Shown piece after piece: positions 35,201 to 43,821 of a DNA stretch of 64,000 bases (position 1 is its first letter; each line of letters starts with the position of its first letter). The stretch covers positions 4,216,001-4,280,000 of the forward strand of contig NC_071329.1 of NCBI RefSeq assembly GCF_010183535.1. Direction: 5' to 3'. A program made the position numbers and the translations under genes. The DNA comes from Caenorhabditis remanei. Taxonomy: Eukaryota > Nematoda > Chromadorea > Rhabditida > Rhabditidae. The notes below the pieces were generated by a model that saw nothing but the letters and a program-made list of their open reading frames with translations, did not search any database and had not been told where the DNA came from.

Positions 35201-38200
35201 TCCCCCCGCCGTCGGTATCTTTTTTGAAACAGAGCCGCCGCCCGACCACGGATTACATGGGATACATAGCAATTGAGACTGTTTACCTCTACCTATCACC
35301 TAACACAGAAGGGACCACGTTTTTGACTAGTTTTTTTTAAATCAAAAAACTCATTTTCAGGCTGCCCACCAAACACGTACAAACCAAAAGGACAATCGCT
35401 GTGCAAACCGTGCCCGGTGAACTCGATTTCCGGTGAAGCCGCAAGCTCGTGTCGATGTGTCAATGGATATTTTAGAGCGGAGGATGAGTTGATCTCGCAG
35501 CCGTGTTCTCGTAAGTTTCAGCGTTTTTTAATGTAGAAATTGAAAAAAAAAACCGTGGCAACTAGAAACCCCGCAGATTTGAAAAACTAGTCCCTGGACT
35601 AGTTTTCTTCAAAAATCAAAGAACATTGGTAGCCTAGAAATTCCAGACTCGAAAAACTAGTCCCTGTGTGTTTTGAGTTTCAAAAAACATAAGGGACTAG
35701 TTTCTCAAATGGTCGATTTCTAGGTCATCAATTTTCTTTTACAGCCTCAAAGTCGTGGGGGACTAGTTTTCTCGGTGTTCGGGTTTCTAGGCCACCAAAT
35801 TTTGTGTTTCCTGCGTCGTCATTTTTGCTGAAAAAAACCGAAAAACTGAAGGTTTTCATGCAGAAAATCCTGGAGGGACTAGCTTTCTCAAATTTGGAGT
35901 TCTAGGTCGTCAATTACATTTCTATGAAAACGTGGCCTAGAAAACTTCAAAATATGAAAGTTTGACTCTCATAAAATCACTAAGGACTAGTTTTCTCATA
36001 TCTAGAGTTTCTAGGCCATCAATTTTTGGCCGAATTTGAACATTTTGGTGGCCTAGAATCCCCTAAAAACTAGTCTCTTGACAACAACTTTCTCATGTTT
36101 TGATTTCCTAGGGTATTGTTTGTTGAAAATGTTAAAAATGGTGGCCTAGAAATATCGAAAATGGAAAAACTAGTCCCCGAATTATTGAGACTAAAAAAGA
36201 ACGGCGGACTAACTTTTAATTTTAGCTCTCCTAGGCCACCGATCATTTAAAAGTGTGGAAAATTGGTGGCCTAGAAAATCCCTTCGTTCAAGGACTAGTC
36301 TTCTCATTTTTACAGTTTTTAGGTCGCTAATTTTCACCTATTTTTTCGAAGAAAAAAAATTTTGATGGCCTAGAAACCCGAAAAATGGGAAACTAGTCCA
36401 CAGATTTGAAAAATCATCCTAGGCGCCCAGTTTCACCTACACGTTCACTAACTTTCCCTTATTTTCAGAACCACCCTCCCGACCGATCAAACTCGTCGCC
36501 ACCGCCATCACCGCCTCGTCTGCTCGTCTCTCATGGAACGAACCGTCAAGTCTTGGAGGTCGCCCTGAAATTTGGTATGAAGTACGATGCTCCTCGTCGG
36601 CTCGTGGAGAGTGTGGAGCCGTTGTTATCAGTCCGGCCGACAAGAGACTCTCGACAAGATCTGTGCAAATAAATGGACTACGACCCGCATCGGATTACAC
36701 GTTCCTAGTATTCGCCAGGAATAAAGTGTCGAGTGAAATTGGGGGCGGAGCCGAGAAGAGTGCTGTAATCGATTTGAGAACGAGATCAGAGGAGGAAGAT
36801 GTGCCGCCTGTTAGCCATTTGAGAGTAGACGCCTCCCAATCGGATGGTGTCACGATAGCGTGGAGTACCGCCGATTCAGATGTGACGGATTTTGAAATAG
36901 AAGTTCGGCCGGCTATTGTAAAGCCACGCGCGTTTGAAACTCGACATGTCAATATGACATATACTACGTTCATCGGATTGAGACACGATACAGTATACCA
37001 GTTTCGTGTTCGAGTGAAAGATGATCTACGATGGAGTCAATCTATCAGTTATCAAGTCGGCCGGGGATTGGTTAGCTCCGCCCCCTCTGAGGAGTTGGGA
37101 GAGAGCCAGTTTTTAAATCAGACTGGAAGTGCTCTACTCATTATAATCGCACTGATATTAGTCGTCATCGCCGTCGCACTTTGTATGATTGTGGTGCAGA
37201 AGAAATCGAAGAATCGAAAACAGATGAGCGATTTGGATGTGTTGGACACGTATAAGCAAGGTACGGTTTTGTTGAAAATTTTATGCTGAAAATGGGAATT
37301 GAGGGAAAATGAGAGAAAAATGATGAAAAAAGGGCTGAAAATGCGAATTTTTTTTTGAAAAACGAGTGAAAATTGGGATATTCTGCAAATCTGGACATCT
37401 GGACATTCGGACACACATCCAGATTGAACTATTTTGAAAATCCGGACATTTGGACACACAGACAGACAGACAGACATCTTTTTTTTTTGAAAATTTTGGA
37501 AATACTGTTTTTTTTTTCGAAAAATGTTGGATTTTTCGAATTTTTCGGATATTTGGACATTCTCGGAAATCTGGATAAACAGACAAAAAGACAGACGTTC
37601 GGACATCCGGATATCCGGACATTTGGACCGACAGATAGATAGAAAGACATCCGGATAAATGCAGAAAATCTGAAATTTTAGAAATTTCTCAGTTTTGACC
37701 GTAATATTTCGGATTTTTTCAAATTTTCACAAAATTTAAATATTCTCGGACATCCGGACGGACTGACATCTGGACAGACAGGCGGACATCCGGATATCCG
37801 GACGGACAGACAGACAGACTTGAGATTTTTGGACATCTGGACGTACATACAGACGTCTATCAAAAATTGATAATTTCGAGCTCAAAAACCGTCTGATTCT
37901 GGGGTTTTAAGACATCCGGACATCTAGACACACAGACAGACAAATTATTGAAATTCAGCGATTTTTCCCAATTTTCAGTCAATTTTCCCATTTTTCTCTC
38001 AATTTTCCCCAAAAAATCTCCAAAAGCGTCTCTTTTGTGGTGGTGATTAGTGGTGGTTGTGGTGGTCTCCCCAGTTCTTTTTTCGGGATATTAGCTTATT
38101 TATTTTTTGGCCCCGCCCCCTTTTTAGACCATTCAGATTCAGGACTCCGCCCCCATCTTGTCAATTTCAGATTCAATGACACCGGACTATCACACGACAT

Positions 38201-41200
38201 CAAGACATCATCATCAACACGGAAATGTTCCGGCGAATCTCCACGAACAACTTCGATCGACGACAAAGTGTAAGGCTGGCTGGCGTGCCGTTGGGCGCGT
38301 TTTTTTTTGAGTAGATTGCATTCTTTTTTTGGTTGAAATGATTGCGTTTTGGCCCCCTTCTTCTATATGTATTTATTAGGTGCTTTTAGTGGTTTTTTTT
38401 GGTTTTTTGAATATATTTTTGCCCTGGGAAATTGATTTCTGGAGATTTTGGGATTCAGAAGATTCGGGCTTGAAATTGGAATTTTTCGGGGGTTTTTTTT
38501 TTTGAAAACCGTGACAAAAACTAACATTTTGAGGTCTTTAACAAAAATTTGAGCATTTCGGCAGTTTTTTTTTCGGAAAAAAGTCACGTTTTTTCGAGTT
38601 TTGGAGCATTTTGTCAGAGTTCTGGACATTCGGACATGTAGACACACAGACAGGCATGCTTTTAAGGACATCCGGACATACAAACACACAGATCACCTTC
38701 AGAATTAAAAAACTTATTTCGGAAGTCACATTATTTTGGTATTTTCTGAGAATGCGGAAATCCGGATAATCGGACATACAGACAGACTTGAATTGAAAAG
38801 TTAGGTGGACATCCGGACATACAGATGCACATACCGACATTGAGTTTCGTTTGGCCGGAAAATTTCGGATTTTTACAAAATTTTCACGAAATTCAGACAT
38901 TTTTGGACATCCGGACGAACTGACATCTTGGCAGACAGTCGAACATACAAAGGTCTGAGAATTCGGAGAAATAACTGTCAAAAATGACAAAAAATCGTAC
39001 TTTTTTGAGATATTTTTAGAAAATTTTAGAAAATTTTGAAAATCCGCTAAATTTTTGGCCCATCGAAGCTTCTGAACCCCTTCTGAATCCCAGAATTCCG
39101 GAATTCCAAAAATCACATTTTTTACTTCTAAAGTGTCCAAATCCCCATTCTCTCCACATTAATCACAATTTTTCATCTTTTCAGTAAACGCTCCACTCAT
39201 TCCCTCATTCGGCTCACCAATCTCTCAACCACCTCCTTATTACGGTGGCGTCCATTCGGGTACCTCAGGAAAATACAAGACATACGTGGATCCGACGACG
39301 TATGAGGATCCATATCAGGCACTCATCGAATTCACATTCGACATCTCCCCAAACGACGTCTTCATCACTCAAGTCATCGGTGGTGGCGAGTTTGGCGACG
39401 TGTGTCTTGGCGGACTCTCCCGGAACTCTCCGGCTGCAGCCAAATGGGGAGCTACAGTACCCCGTGGAGGGGGCGGAGCCTCTGAACAGTATGAGACTGT
39501 CGCTATCAAGACGCTGAAATCGGGAAGCAGTGCGAAGGCGAAAGCGGAATTCCTGACGGAAGCCACTATCATGGGACAATTCTCTCATCCGAATGTGATT
39601 CGATTGATTGGAGTGGTGACGTCATCGGAGCCGGTGATGATTGTCGCCGAGTACATGGCCAACGGATCACTAGATCAATTCCTGAGGAGTGCAGATCAAC
39701 GAGGAGAGAAAGTCGCTTGGGAGAAGATTACGGAGATGTTGTACGGAATTGCGTCAGGAATGAAGTATTTGACAGATATGGGTTATGTGCATAGGGTGAG
39801 TTTTGATGGGAAATGGGACATCCGGATACCCGGACACACCTACAGACCGAGAAGACTGATTTTTCTGTAGATTTTAGTCAAAAAACAGAATTCAAGAGCA
39901 TTTTGAACGTTTTTGAGAGAAAAATGGGAAAGATTGACATCCGGACACGCGGACACACCGATAGACAAAACAGAAAACTCAATTTTTCGATGAAAACGTG
40001 GACATTCGGACATCTGGACACACTTACAGAGCGAAACGACCTTTTTGATTTTTCTGAAAATTGTAGTCCTCCGACAATGGAATTTATGAATTCGTGGCCT
40101 AGAAAAACGCTAAATTTGATATTTTGATGAGAATACAGACATCCGGACATTTGGACATACCGACTGACATAATTTTAATGAAAAATATCCTCAAAATCTC
40201 AATTTCTGAAATCGTGGCCTAGAATCCGACTTTTTGTAAAGTTAGGCCACGTGACAACGACTATTCTGAATGTCACAAAACATGCGGACATCCAAACAAA
40301 CAGATTTTTGGATTCGTGGCCTAGAATCCTACTTTATGGAAAAACTAGGCCACGAGACAAGAATTTCGAAAAATTCGATTGTAATTGAGGACATCCGGAC
40401 ATTCGGAAAGGCCGACAGACTTATGAGAAGACTTTTTCCAAAGTTTGACTCGAAAATATCTTTTTTTTGAATTTGTGGCCTAGAAAAAACTCGGCCATGC
40501 TCGGTGAGTTTTCGAGTGTAAAGCCTCGAGAAAAATCTCGAAAAAAATGAGACATCTGGACATTCGGACACACAGACATATATCCGGATGAACTGACAAA
40601 TAGATAGATATAGACTCGTTTGAACTCTTTCGGATATCCGGACATTTGGACATACAGACAGACAAAAATTTCGAAAATTATATAAAAAATTGATAATTTT
40701 GAGCTCAAAAACAGTCCGAATCGGAGTTTTAAGACATCCGGACATACAGACAGACATCTATAATTATATACAAAGCAGCTAATTTGTGCCTTTTTTCCAG
40801 GATCTGGCAGCTCGAAACGTGCTTCTCGACCAAGAACTTCGTTGTAAAATAGCGGATTTCGGTTTGTCGCGTGGCGTCCGTTCAGAAGGCACCTCAATCG
40901 AACCAGAGTACACAACGAACGGTGGAAAGATTCCAGTGAGATGGACTGCTCCAGAAGCGATCACTCATCGGAAATTCACACCGTCCTCCGACGTCTGGTC
41001 ATTCGGTGTCGTCATTTGGGAAGTTTGTTCATTCGGCGAACGGCCCTATTGGGATTGGACGAATCAGAAAGTGATAAGCGAGGTGATGATTGGATACCGA
41101 TTGCCGCCTCCGATGGATTGTCCGATGGGTTTGTATCGGGTGGCGCAGTGGTGTTGGAAGATGGAACGACACGAGAGGCCGACGTTTACTCAGTTGTTGG

Positions 41201-41619
41201 CTACATTCCATAAATATATACTCCAACCCGCACTGATTGAGCAGGACCTCGGAGAGCTCCCACGACGGGTTATGAGCCAAGCGACATTGGGTTACGGTAG
41301 TGTGGTACCCACACCGCCGAGCAGTGCCGCACCGATGCCGTCGCTCGATGATTTCCTGCGACAAATCGGGTTGAATCACGTTTATGGGAAACTTGTGTCC
41401 AATAATATTCACTCGGTTAGTGACTTGGCTGCCACGTCACACTTGGATCTGCTGGCGTGTGGACTCATCTCCCCGGAATGTTCGATTGTTAGAGATGGAC
41501 TCAATGGGAGAATTGGGACGACACCTCCATCATCATCATCTGGATCGAATGGAACAATCCACGCGACGACACGTGGAACACGTACCACACGACCCAGGGA
41601 GGAGGGATTCTTTGTGTAG
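11120..41619 (+). CDS. vab-1: Eph receptor tyrosine kinase VAB-1, ten coding exons
   Basis: Coding exons are 11120-11216, 14919-14998, 21493-21635, 21823-22123, 28780-29029, 35361-35510, 36469-37260, 38171-38269, 39185-39795 and 40801-41619. All junctions are GT-AG and keep frame, giving 1113 residues. Order of domains: signal peptide (about 1-30), ephrin-binding domain (about 33-240), cysteine-rich region (about 240-338), two FN3 domains (about 343-445 and 452-540), transmembrane helix (562-583), kinase (about 690-983) and SAM (about 1021-1080). Catalytic motifs are intact: GGGEFGDV at 703, VAIK lysine 746, HRDLAARN at 840-847, DFG at 860-862. Known role of the family: the single worm Eph receptor, binding membrane-anchored ephrins to guide epidermal and axonal morphogenesis. 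I recall the C. elegans protein as about 1120 residues, so the model looks complete. The gene symbol rests on domain order and on the neighbouring ipla-1. The species-level identity is inferred. Confidence 0.95.
11217..14918 (+). other. vab-1 intron 1 (3.7 kb)
   Basis: Holds dispersed GAATCC/TTTCGATTCGT repeats (11740-12370 and 13080-13560) and low-repeat islands at 11320-11600, 12420-13060 and 13620-14400. The islands contain CGGGCGG at 11340-11346, its complement at 13846-13852, and TCACACCT at 13018-13025. 14490-14840 has repeated TTGTCGTAAGATTTGATGCAT-like words. Confidence 0.6.
13080..13560. repeat. palindromic GAATCC/TTTCGATTCG repeat
   Basis: The left half reads in the reverse sense (GAATCGAAAG, TCGAAAGCTGAAGACGT) and the right half in the forward sense (ACGTCTTCACCTTTCGATTG). 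The centre near 13280-13360 contains GGCTCATTTTGCTCC. Degenerate copy. Confidence 0.5.
14919..14998 (+). CDS. vab-1: vab-1 coding exon 2: start of ephrin-binding domain
   Basis: The 80-base exon follows TTGATTCCAG and ends before GTGAGT. It encodes residues 33-59, opening [19 protein letters not shown]. This matches the start of Eph ligand-binding domains, which begin with E-V-x-L-x-D and contain W-x-x-V/L. It ends in phase 0. Confidence 0.9.
17090..17650. repeat. large palindromic repeat with multi-unit arms
   Basis: The left arm has GGATTCAGAATCC and ACGAATCGAAAGCTGAAG in reverse sense; the right arm has three forward units of GAATCC...CTTCAGCTTTCGATTCGT. The centre (17270-17335) pairs GGAGCGAAATGAG with CTCATTTTGCTGAATTTGCTCC. 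Confidence 0.65.
18480..18980. repeat. palindromic repeat, same family
   Basis: The centre at 18651-18697 pairs GCAGCAAAATGAGCC with GGCTCATTTTGCTCC. Arms carry GGATTCAGAATCC and CAGCTTTCGATTCGTATA units. Confidence 0.65.
20963..21465 (+). repeat. 114-bp tandem minisatellite next to vab-1 exon 3
   Basis: GTGGCCTAGAAATCC recurs at 20963, 21077, 21192, 21306 (as ATGG) and 21420, a period of 114-115 bp. Each unit has AAAACTAGTCC, CAATTTTTAC/CG, and CATCAGAGCACCAGAAAACC. Confidence 0.9.
21493..21635 (+). CDS. vab-1: vab-1 coding exon 3: ephrin-binding domain
   Basis: The exon follows TTTTTTCAG and ends AAG|GTGAGT. It encodes residues 60-106, including W-x-E, Y-V-T-C-N, and [11 protein letters not shown]. 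This closely follows the vertebrate Eph pattern YxVCN...NNWLRTxFI. It lies directly after a 114-bp tandem repeat. Confidence 0.92.
21823..22123 (+). CDS. vab-1: vab-1 coding exon 4: ephrin-binding domain core
   Basis: The exon encodes residues 107-207. It includes [26 protein letters not shown], and later [19 protein letters not shown]. These are hallmark Eph ligand-binding strands: I-x-V-E-x-x-F-x-x-R-D-C, C-K-E-T-F-N, and a late F-Q-D-x-G-A-C-x-x-L. Intron 3 before it is short (187 bp). Intron 4 after it is 6.7 kb. Confidence 0.94.
23107..23491. mobile_element. hAT-like palindromic MITE with GTAATTAG duplication
   Basis: Element 23115-23483 (369 bp) is a near-complete palindrome with arms of about 165 bp. 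It starts CATACTTACAAACCGGGCCG and ends, on the other strand, CATACTAGCGAACCGGGCCG. GTAATTAG occurs exactly at 23107-23114 and 23484-23491. Confidence 0.85.
26633..26780. repeat. 72-bp tandem duplication
   Basis: AATTTGGTGGAAAGACTCAG to AAAGCCATTTTCAGACAT is present twice in a row with virtually no difference, pointing to a recent duplication. Confidence 0.85.
27272..27288 (+). repeat. poly-G tract, G17
   Basis: Uninterrupted run of 17 G on the + strand, in a low-repeat island of vab-1 intron 4. Long G runs can form G-quadruplexes. Confidence 0.9.
27472..27624 (+). repeat. GGTCTAAAC/GGTCTGAAC tandem array
   Basis: About 15 units of 9 bp, mainly CGGTCTAAA and CGGTCTGAA, with variants CTGTCAAAA and CGGTATGAA. 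A higher-order repeat is visible because the CTGTCAAAA variant recurs about 61 bp apart. Confidence 0.9.
27640..27880 (+). repeat. GGACATCCGGAC / ACACACAGA interspersed repeat
   Basis: Three blocks of GGACAT(C/T)(C/T)GGAC followed by CACACAGA or CCACAGA. All are in the sense orientation of vab-1. Confidence 0.75.
28780..29029 (+). CDS. vab-1: vab-1 coding exon 5: end of ligand-binding domain, start of Cys-rich region
   Basis: The exon follows CATTTCCAG and its donor is A|GTGAGT in phase 1. It encodes residues 208-290, beginning [16 protein letters not shown], the usual end of the ephrin-binding domain. GTCIPNA and the cysteine-spaced GECVCDSGY then open the Eph cysteine-rich module. Confidence 0.93.
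29220..29830 (+). repeat. TTCTGGAGCCTTCTG-type interspersed repeat
   Basis: Variants of GACGTCTTCTGGAGC, TTTTGGAGCAT and GAGCCTGCTGACGTCTTCT recur about every 15-30 bp, and TTTATCGTTTTTGGACTAAT occurs twice (29521 and 29727). Confidence 0.75.
30420..31140 (+). repeat. GGACATCCGGACA repeat with a local duplication
   Basis: At least eight GACATCCGGACA-like blocks, all in vab-1 sense. About 105 bp (30876-30980) recurs at 31088-31190, beginning CATTCCGACAGATTCACATT. Confidence 0.8.
31793..32372 (+). repeat. GATCATTTTAAGCC tandem array
   Basis: About 27 imperfect units of 20-22 bp, consensus near TTTTAAGCCAAAATTTGATCA, fill 580 bp. Variants TTTGAGCAGAAAATTGA and TTTTACACC cluster at the 3' end. 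Confidence 0.92.
34223..34464. repeat. inverted repeat, 242 bp
   Basis: GGAGTTATGAGACGTGAC pairs with GTCACGTCTCATAACTCC. Arms of about 110 bp include TTGGAAAGCTGAGAAAACGC and CTCGAGG...GTTCGAGAAAAAC. The open frames on both strands reflect this symmetry, not a gene. Confidence 0.85.
35361..35510 (+). CDS. vab-1: vab-1 coding exon 6: cysteine-rich region
   Basis: This exon encodes residues 291-340. [19 protein letters not shown] and [15 protein letters not shown] match the Eph pattern CPxGxYK...CxPCPxNS...SxCxCxxGYFRA. Acceptor CATTTTCAG, donor C|GTAAGT. Confidence 0.95.
35511..36468 (+). repeat. vab-1 intron 6: CTAGGCC / ACTAGTCC repeats
   Basis: Nearly the whole 958-bp intron is made of alternating GTGGCCTAGAAA, GGGACTAGTTTTCTCA and GTTTCTAGGCCACC words in both orientations. 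Confidence 0.8.
36469..37260 (+). CDS. vab-1: vab-1 coding exon 7: two FN3 domains and transmembrane helix
   Basis: The 792-base exon encodes residues 342-604. FN3-1 begins PPSRPIKL and includes LSWNEP, YEVRC and [17 protein letters not shown]3-2 begins PPVSHLRV and includes VTIAW, FEIEVRP and [10 protein letters not shown]. The transmembrane helix (about 37131-37196) is rich in I, L, V and A and is followed by the basic stop-transfer QKKSKNRK. Donor G|GTACGG in phase 1. Reading past the donor soon hits a stop. Confidence 0.95.
37261..38170 (+). repeat. vab-1 intron 7: GGACATCCGGACAGACAGAC repeats
   Basis: 37384-37935 contains about ten blocks of GGACATCCGGACA followed by GACAGACAGACA stretches, all in the + orientation. 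38030-38170 is GT- and C-rich and leads into the exon 8 acceptor. Confidence 0.85.
38171..38269 (+). CDS. vab-1: vab-1 coding exon 8: cytoplasmic juxtamembrane linker
   Basis: The exon encodes residues 606-637, rich in His, Gln and Thr ([17 protein letters not shown]). The acceptor is CAATTTCAG. I chose the donor at 38270 (GTAAGG) because it keeps frame with exon 9. The alternative GTGTAAG two bases earlier does not. The sequence is poorly conserved in Eph receptors, so this exon is supported by phase and splice signals more than by homology. Confidence 0.8.
38270..39184 (+). repeat. vab-1 intron 8: GGACAT repeats
   Basis: 38618-38960 carries GGACATCCGGACATACA and GACACACAGACAG blocks, sense orientation. 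The remainder is T-rich filler with no other feature. Confidence 0.75.
39185..39795 (+). CDS. vab-1: vab-1 coding exon 9: juxtamembrane tyrosines and kinase N-lobe
   Basis: This exon encodes residues 639-841. [12 protein letters not shown] holds the paired juxtamembrane tyrosines (671 and 677) that regulate Eph kinases. The glycine-rich loop GGGEFGDV, the VAIK lysine, the hinge [12 protein letters not shown] and the first part of HRD follow. The stretch between loop and lysine is longer than usual and Gly/Ala-rich. The exon ends on the R of HRD at GTGAGT. Confidence 0.96.
39796..40800 (+). repeat. vab-1 intron 9: GGACAT repeats mixed with GTGGCCTAGAA
   Basis: GGACATCCGGACA blocks at about 39816, 39938, 40001, 40137, 40389, 40550, 40626 and 40733, all sense, alternate with CGTGGCCTAGAAT...TTAGGCCACG pairs. 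Confidence 0.8.
40801..41619 (+). CDS. vab-1: vab-1 coding exon 10: kinase C-lobe, SAM domain and C-terminus
   Basis: This exon encodes residues 842-1113. DLAARN completes the catalytic loop. ADFGLSRG, the activation-loop [30 protein letters not shown] and the RPTF region follow in kinase order. A SAM domain spans [12 protein letters not shown] to about VRDGL. The tail is rich in Ser and Thr and ends GFFV before TAG, a possible PDZ ligand. Confidence 0.97.
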   Translation, partial: DLAARNVLLDQELRCKIADFGLSRGVRSEGTSIEPEYTTNGGKIPVRWTAPEAITHRKFTPSSDVWSFGVVIWEVCSFGERPYWDWTNQKVISEVMIGYRLPPPMDCPMGLYRVAQWCWKMERHERPTFTQLLATFHKYILQPALIEQDLGELPRRVMSQATLGYGSVVPTPPSSAAPMPSLDDFLRQIGLNHVYGKLVSNNIHSVSDLAATSHLDLLACGLISPECSIVRDGLNGRIGTTPPSSSSGSNGTIHATTRGTRTTRPREEGFFV

Positions 41620-43677
41620 AAACTCGAAGAGTTTTGGGGATTTGGTGGAAGAGTTTTATTTCTAGGCCACGCTTGTTTTTAGATCAGATTAACCTGATTT
41701 TTTTGCGATTTTAGACATTTTTTAAGTAGAAAAATTGGTTTTTTCATAAAAATTTTGCTCAAAAACGGTTTTTCATGCCAAAAATAGCTTTGAAAACCAA
41801 AAATGAGGTTTTTGAAAATTTTGGTTTTCTAGGCCACCAATTGGAAAAGTTAGGCCACGCCCATTTTTGGACCTTTTTGAGTTTTTTTGGTTGAAATTGC
41901 CTCAAAACGCTAGAAAACGGAATGTGGCCGAACTTTTGCAGTTTTTGGTTTTCTAGGCCATCAACTGGGAAAGTTAGGCCACTTCAACTTTTCGGCTATT
42001 TTTCACTGTTTTAAGCAGAAATTTATGAAAAATACCGATATTTCCACGTAAAAATATCTAAAATCGCATGAAAAATACATTTTTTTGCTTAAAAAAACGC
42101 TGAAATTTGATATAAAATCTGCGTGGCCTAGAAAAAAGCTCGGCCACCTCTTGCTCGAAATTCTCCAATTCCTCTCCCAACCCCATCTCATTTTGACCTT
42201 TTTAGGACTATCTGTATGTGTAAATTTTGATTCCCCCCCCCCCCCCCCTTCTGTAATTCCCCCGTCCAAAATAAGCCCCGCCCCTTTTTTCCGATGATGT
42301 GCATTTTCTTCATTTCCACTATTCCGGGTATCCGATTCGATGATTCATTTTTTGTCAACCACTTTAAGCCCCGCCCCCTTTTTTCCCGACCTATCCCGAT
42401 GATGATCTTTTCTCGTTTAGTATTTGCCCCCCTCTAACTCCACCCCCTAATTTTGTAAAATTGAAAATTTTCTGATGACTTTTTACTGGTATGCCCCGCC
42501 CCCTTTTACGCTTAATATTGTCCCCGCCCCCTCAACCATTTCTGTGATATATCAACAATACTCTTTTTCAATTTGTCATCCTGCTCATTGCTCTTTGTTA
42601 TTTGCGGGATTCACGTTTTACTCTGTCAGTTTTTGACTTTTTTGTTCTGAAACAGAATAAATTAATTCCTAAAAATTTTTGTTCGTTTTTTTTTAACGCA
42701 GAAATTCCAAAATACAGCAAACACCGCGACGCATAAATGCACAATGTGGGCGGAGTTTGAGTAGCCCCGCCCACTTTTGCAAGTTGCCGCACAAACGCTT
42801 ACGAACAATGCGGCGCGGTTTTTGCTGCAATTTTTCACAATTGCCAGTGATGGCCGAACTTTTTTGTTTTTTTGTGTTTCTAGGCCACGGAATCGTTTTG
42901 GGGAGCGGAGAAAGGGGCGTGTCTTCGCTCCTCCCACTTTTGCAATACTGCCGCGCACTTTTCTTTTTCTGTAAATTTAAAAAAGTATATCAAAAACAAG
43001 TATTTTTCGACAAAACTCATATCAAAACGATCTGAAAAAAGAGTGCGCGGCAATGCTGCAAAAGTGGGAGGAGCAAATTAAGCTCCTCCCAATTTTTATT
43101 TTTTTCTGTTTCTACACCAAAAAGTTTTTAACAAAGTCCGCAAACACCGCAACGCAAAAATGCACCAAAAAAACTCACAGTAACCCAAAACTTCAAAACC
43201 TCGAATCCCAAAATACCAAATACTTCATTTTTTCTAATACAAAGGGGGATGGGCACAATGCGATATAAAAAAAAGAGGAAAAGTCTATACATATGACTGT
43301 TTGGATTCAGGGAGGATTCAGAGGGAACAGTTAGTTTAAATCATTTCTAAAACACACCGGACGTCTAAAAATTGAAAAAAAAAACGAAAAAAAACCGGAT
43401 AAAAAGCAAGGAAAATGGGGTTGATAGTGTTGACAGAGACTGCGGATAGAATCACAGATACTATTTTTGAAAGAAATTGCTATACATATTATACAAAAAG
43501 CTGGAAACTAGTGGATGGTCGAGAGGACGAATTCAAGCGAGTAAAAAAATAATACTAAAAGAAAGGGGCGGAGTCACACAAAAATCAGATAGAAAAATCG
43601 ATAAAACATGAAATGATTGCGCCTATTTTCAGACATTTGACACAAAAAAGGAACCGAAATTTGATGAAAAGAGAGAT
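41620..43677. other. convergent 3' region between vab-1 and ipla-1
   Basis: No gene seen. It must contain both 3' UTRs. An AATAAA at 42656-42661 is the only canonical + strand polyadenylation signal I noted after vab-1, over 1 kb from the stop, so a nearer variant may be used. A TTTATT at 43095-43100 is a possible - strand signal. The rest is CTAGGCC repeats, a C16 run (42233-42248), GCCCCGCCCCC words and inverted GTGGGCGGAG/CTCCGCCCAC-type pairs (42700-43170). Confidence 0.55.
42233..42248 (+). repeat. poly-C tract, C16
   Basis: Sixteen uninterrupted C on the + strand between the two genes; the - strand is a G16 run. Confidence 0.9.
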
Positions 43678-43821
43678 TTAAGCCCATGTGGGTTTCGCCT
43701 CCTCGGGTTTCGCCGGTTTGCAGTAGAGCACGTTTGCCAAGAAGAGGGCGAGATCGGCGTTTGTCCAGTAGGCAAAGTGAGATTTCAGCACTGACCAGTA
43801 GGATTTTTCGGTGAGCGCCGG
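43678..43821 (-). CDS. ipla-1: ipla-1 last exon: DDHD end and stop
   Basis: Reads PALTEKSYWSVLKSHFAYW and NADLALFLANVLYC, then a Lys/Pro-rich tail ending TWA and TAA. SHFAYW and ADLALF carry the final H and D of the DDHD motif (assignment from family knowledge). Acceptor CGTATTTCAG. Confidence 0.92.
   Translation of the reverse strand, partial: PALTEKSYWSVLKSHFAYWTNADLALFLANVLYCKPAKPEEAKPTWA

Larger units (their letters stand above)
29030..35360 (+). other. vab-1 intron 5 (6.3 kb)
   Basis: Contains TTCTGGAGCC-type repeats (29220-29830), GGACATCC repeats (30420-31140) and a GATCATTTTAAGCC array (31793-32372). Low-repeat islands at 31200-31740, 32700-32920, 33560-33990 and 34500-35330 carry several CCGCCCG words. 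An inverted repeat lies at 34223-34464. No extra exon supported. Confidence 0.6.

Noticed and set aside
36663..37289. Open frame running past vab-1 exon 7 to a stop (ending LLKILC)
   Set aside because: The tail after 37260 follows a good donor (GTACGG) and is not Eph-like; the next exon restores the frame into the kinase.
37118..37642. Several open frames rich in Cys, Val, Ser and Pro ([12 protein letters not shown]) in vab-1 and ipla-1 introns
   Set aside because: They are translations of the GGACATCCGGACAGACAGAC repeat and recur wherever it occurs.
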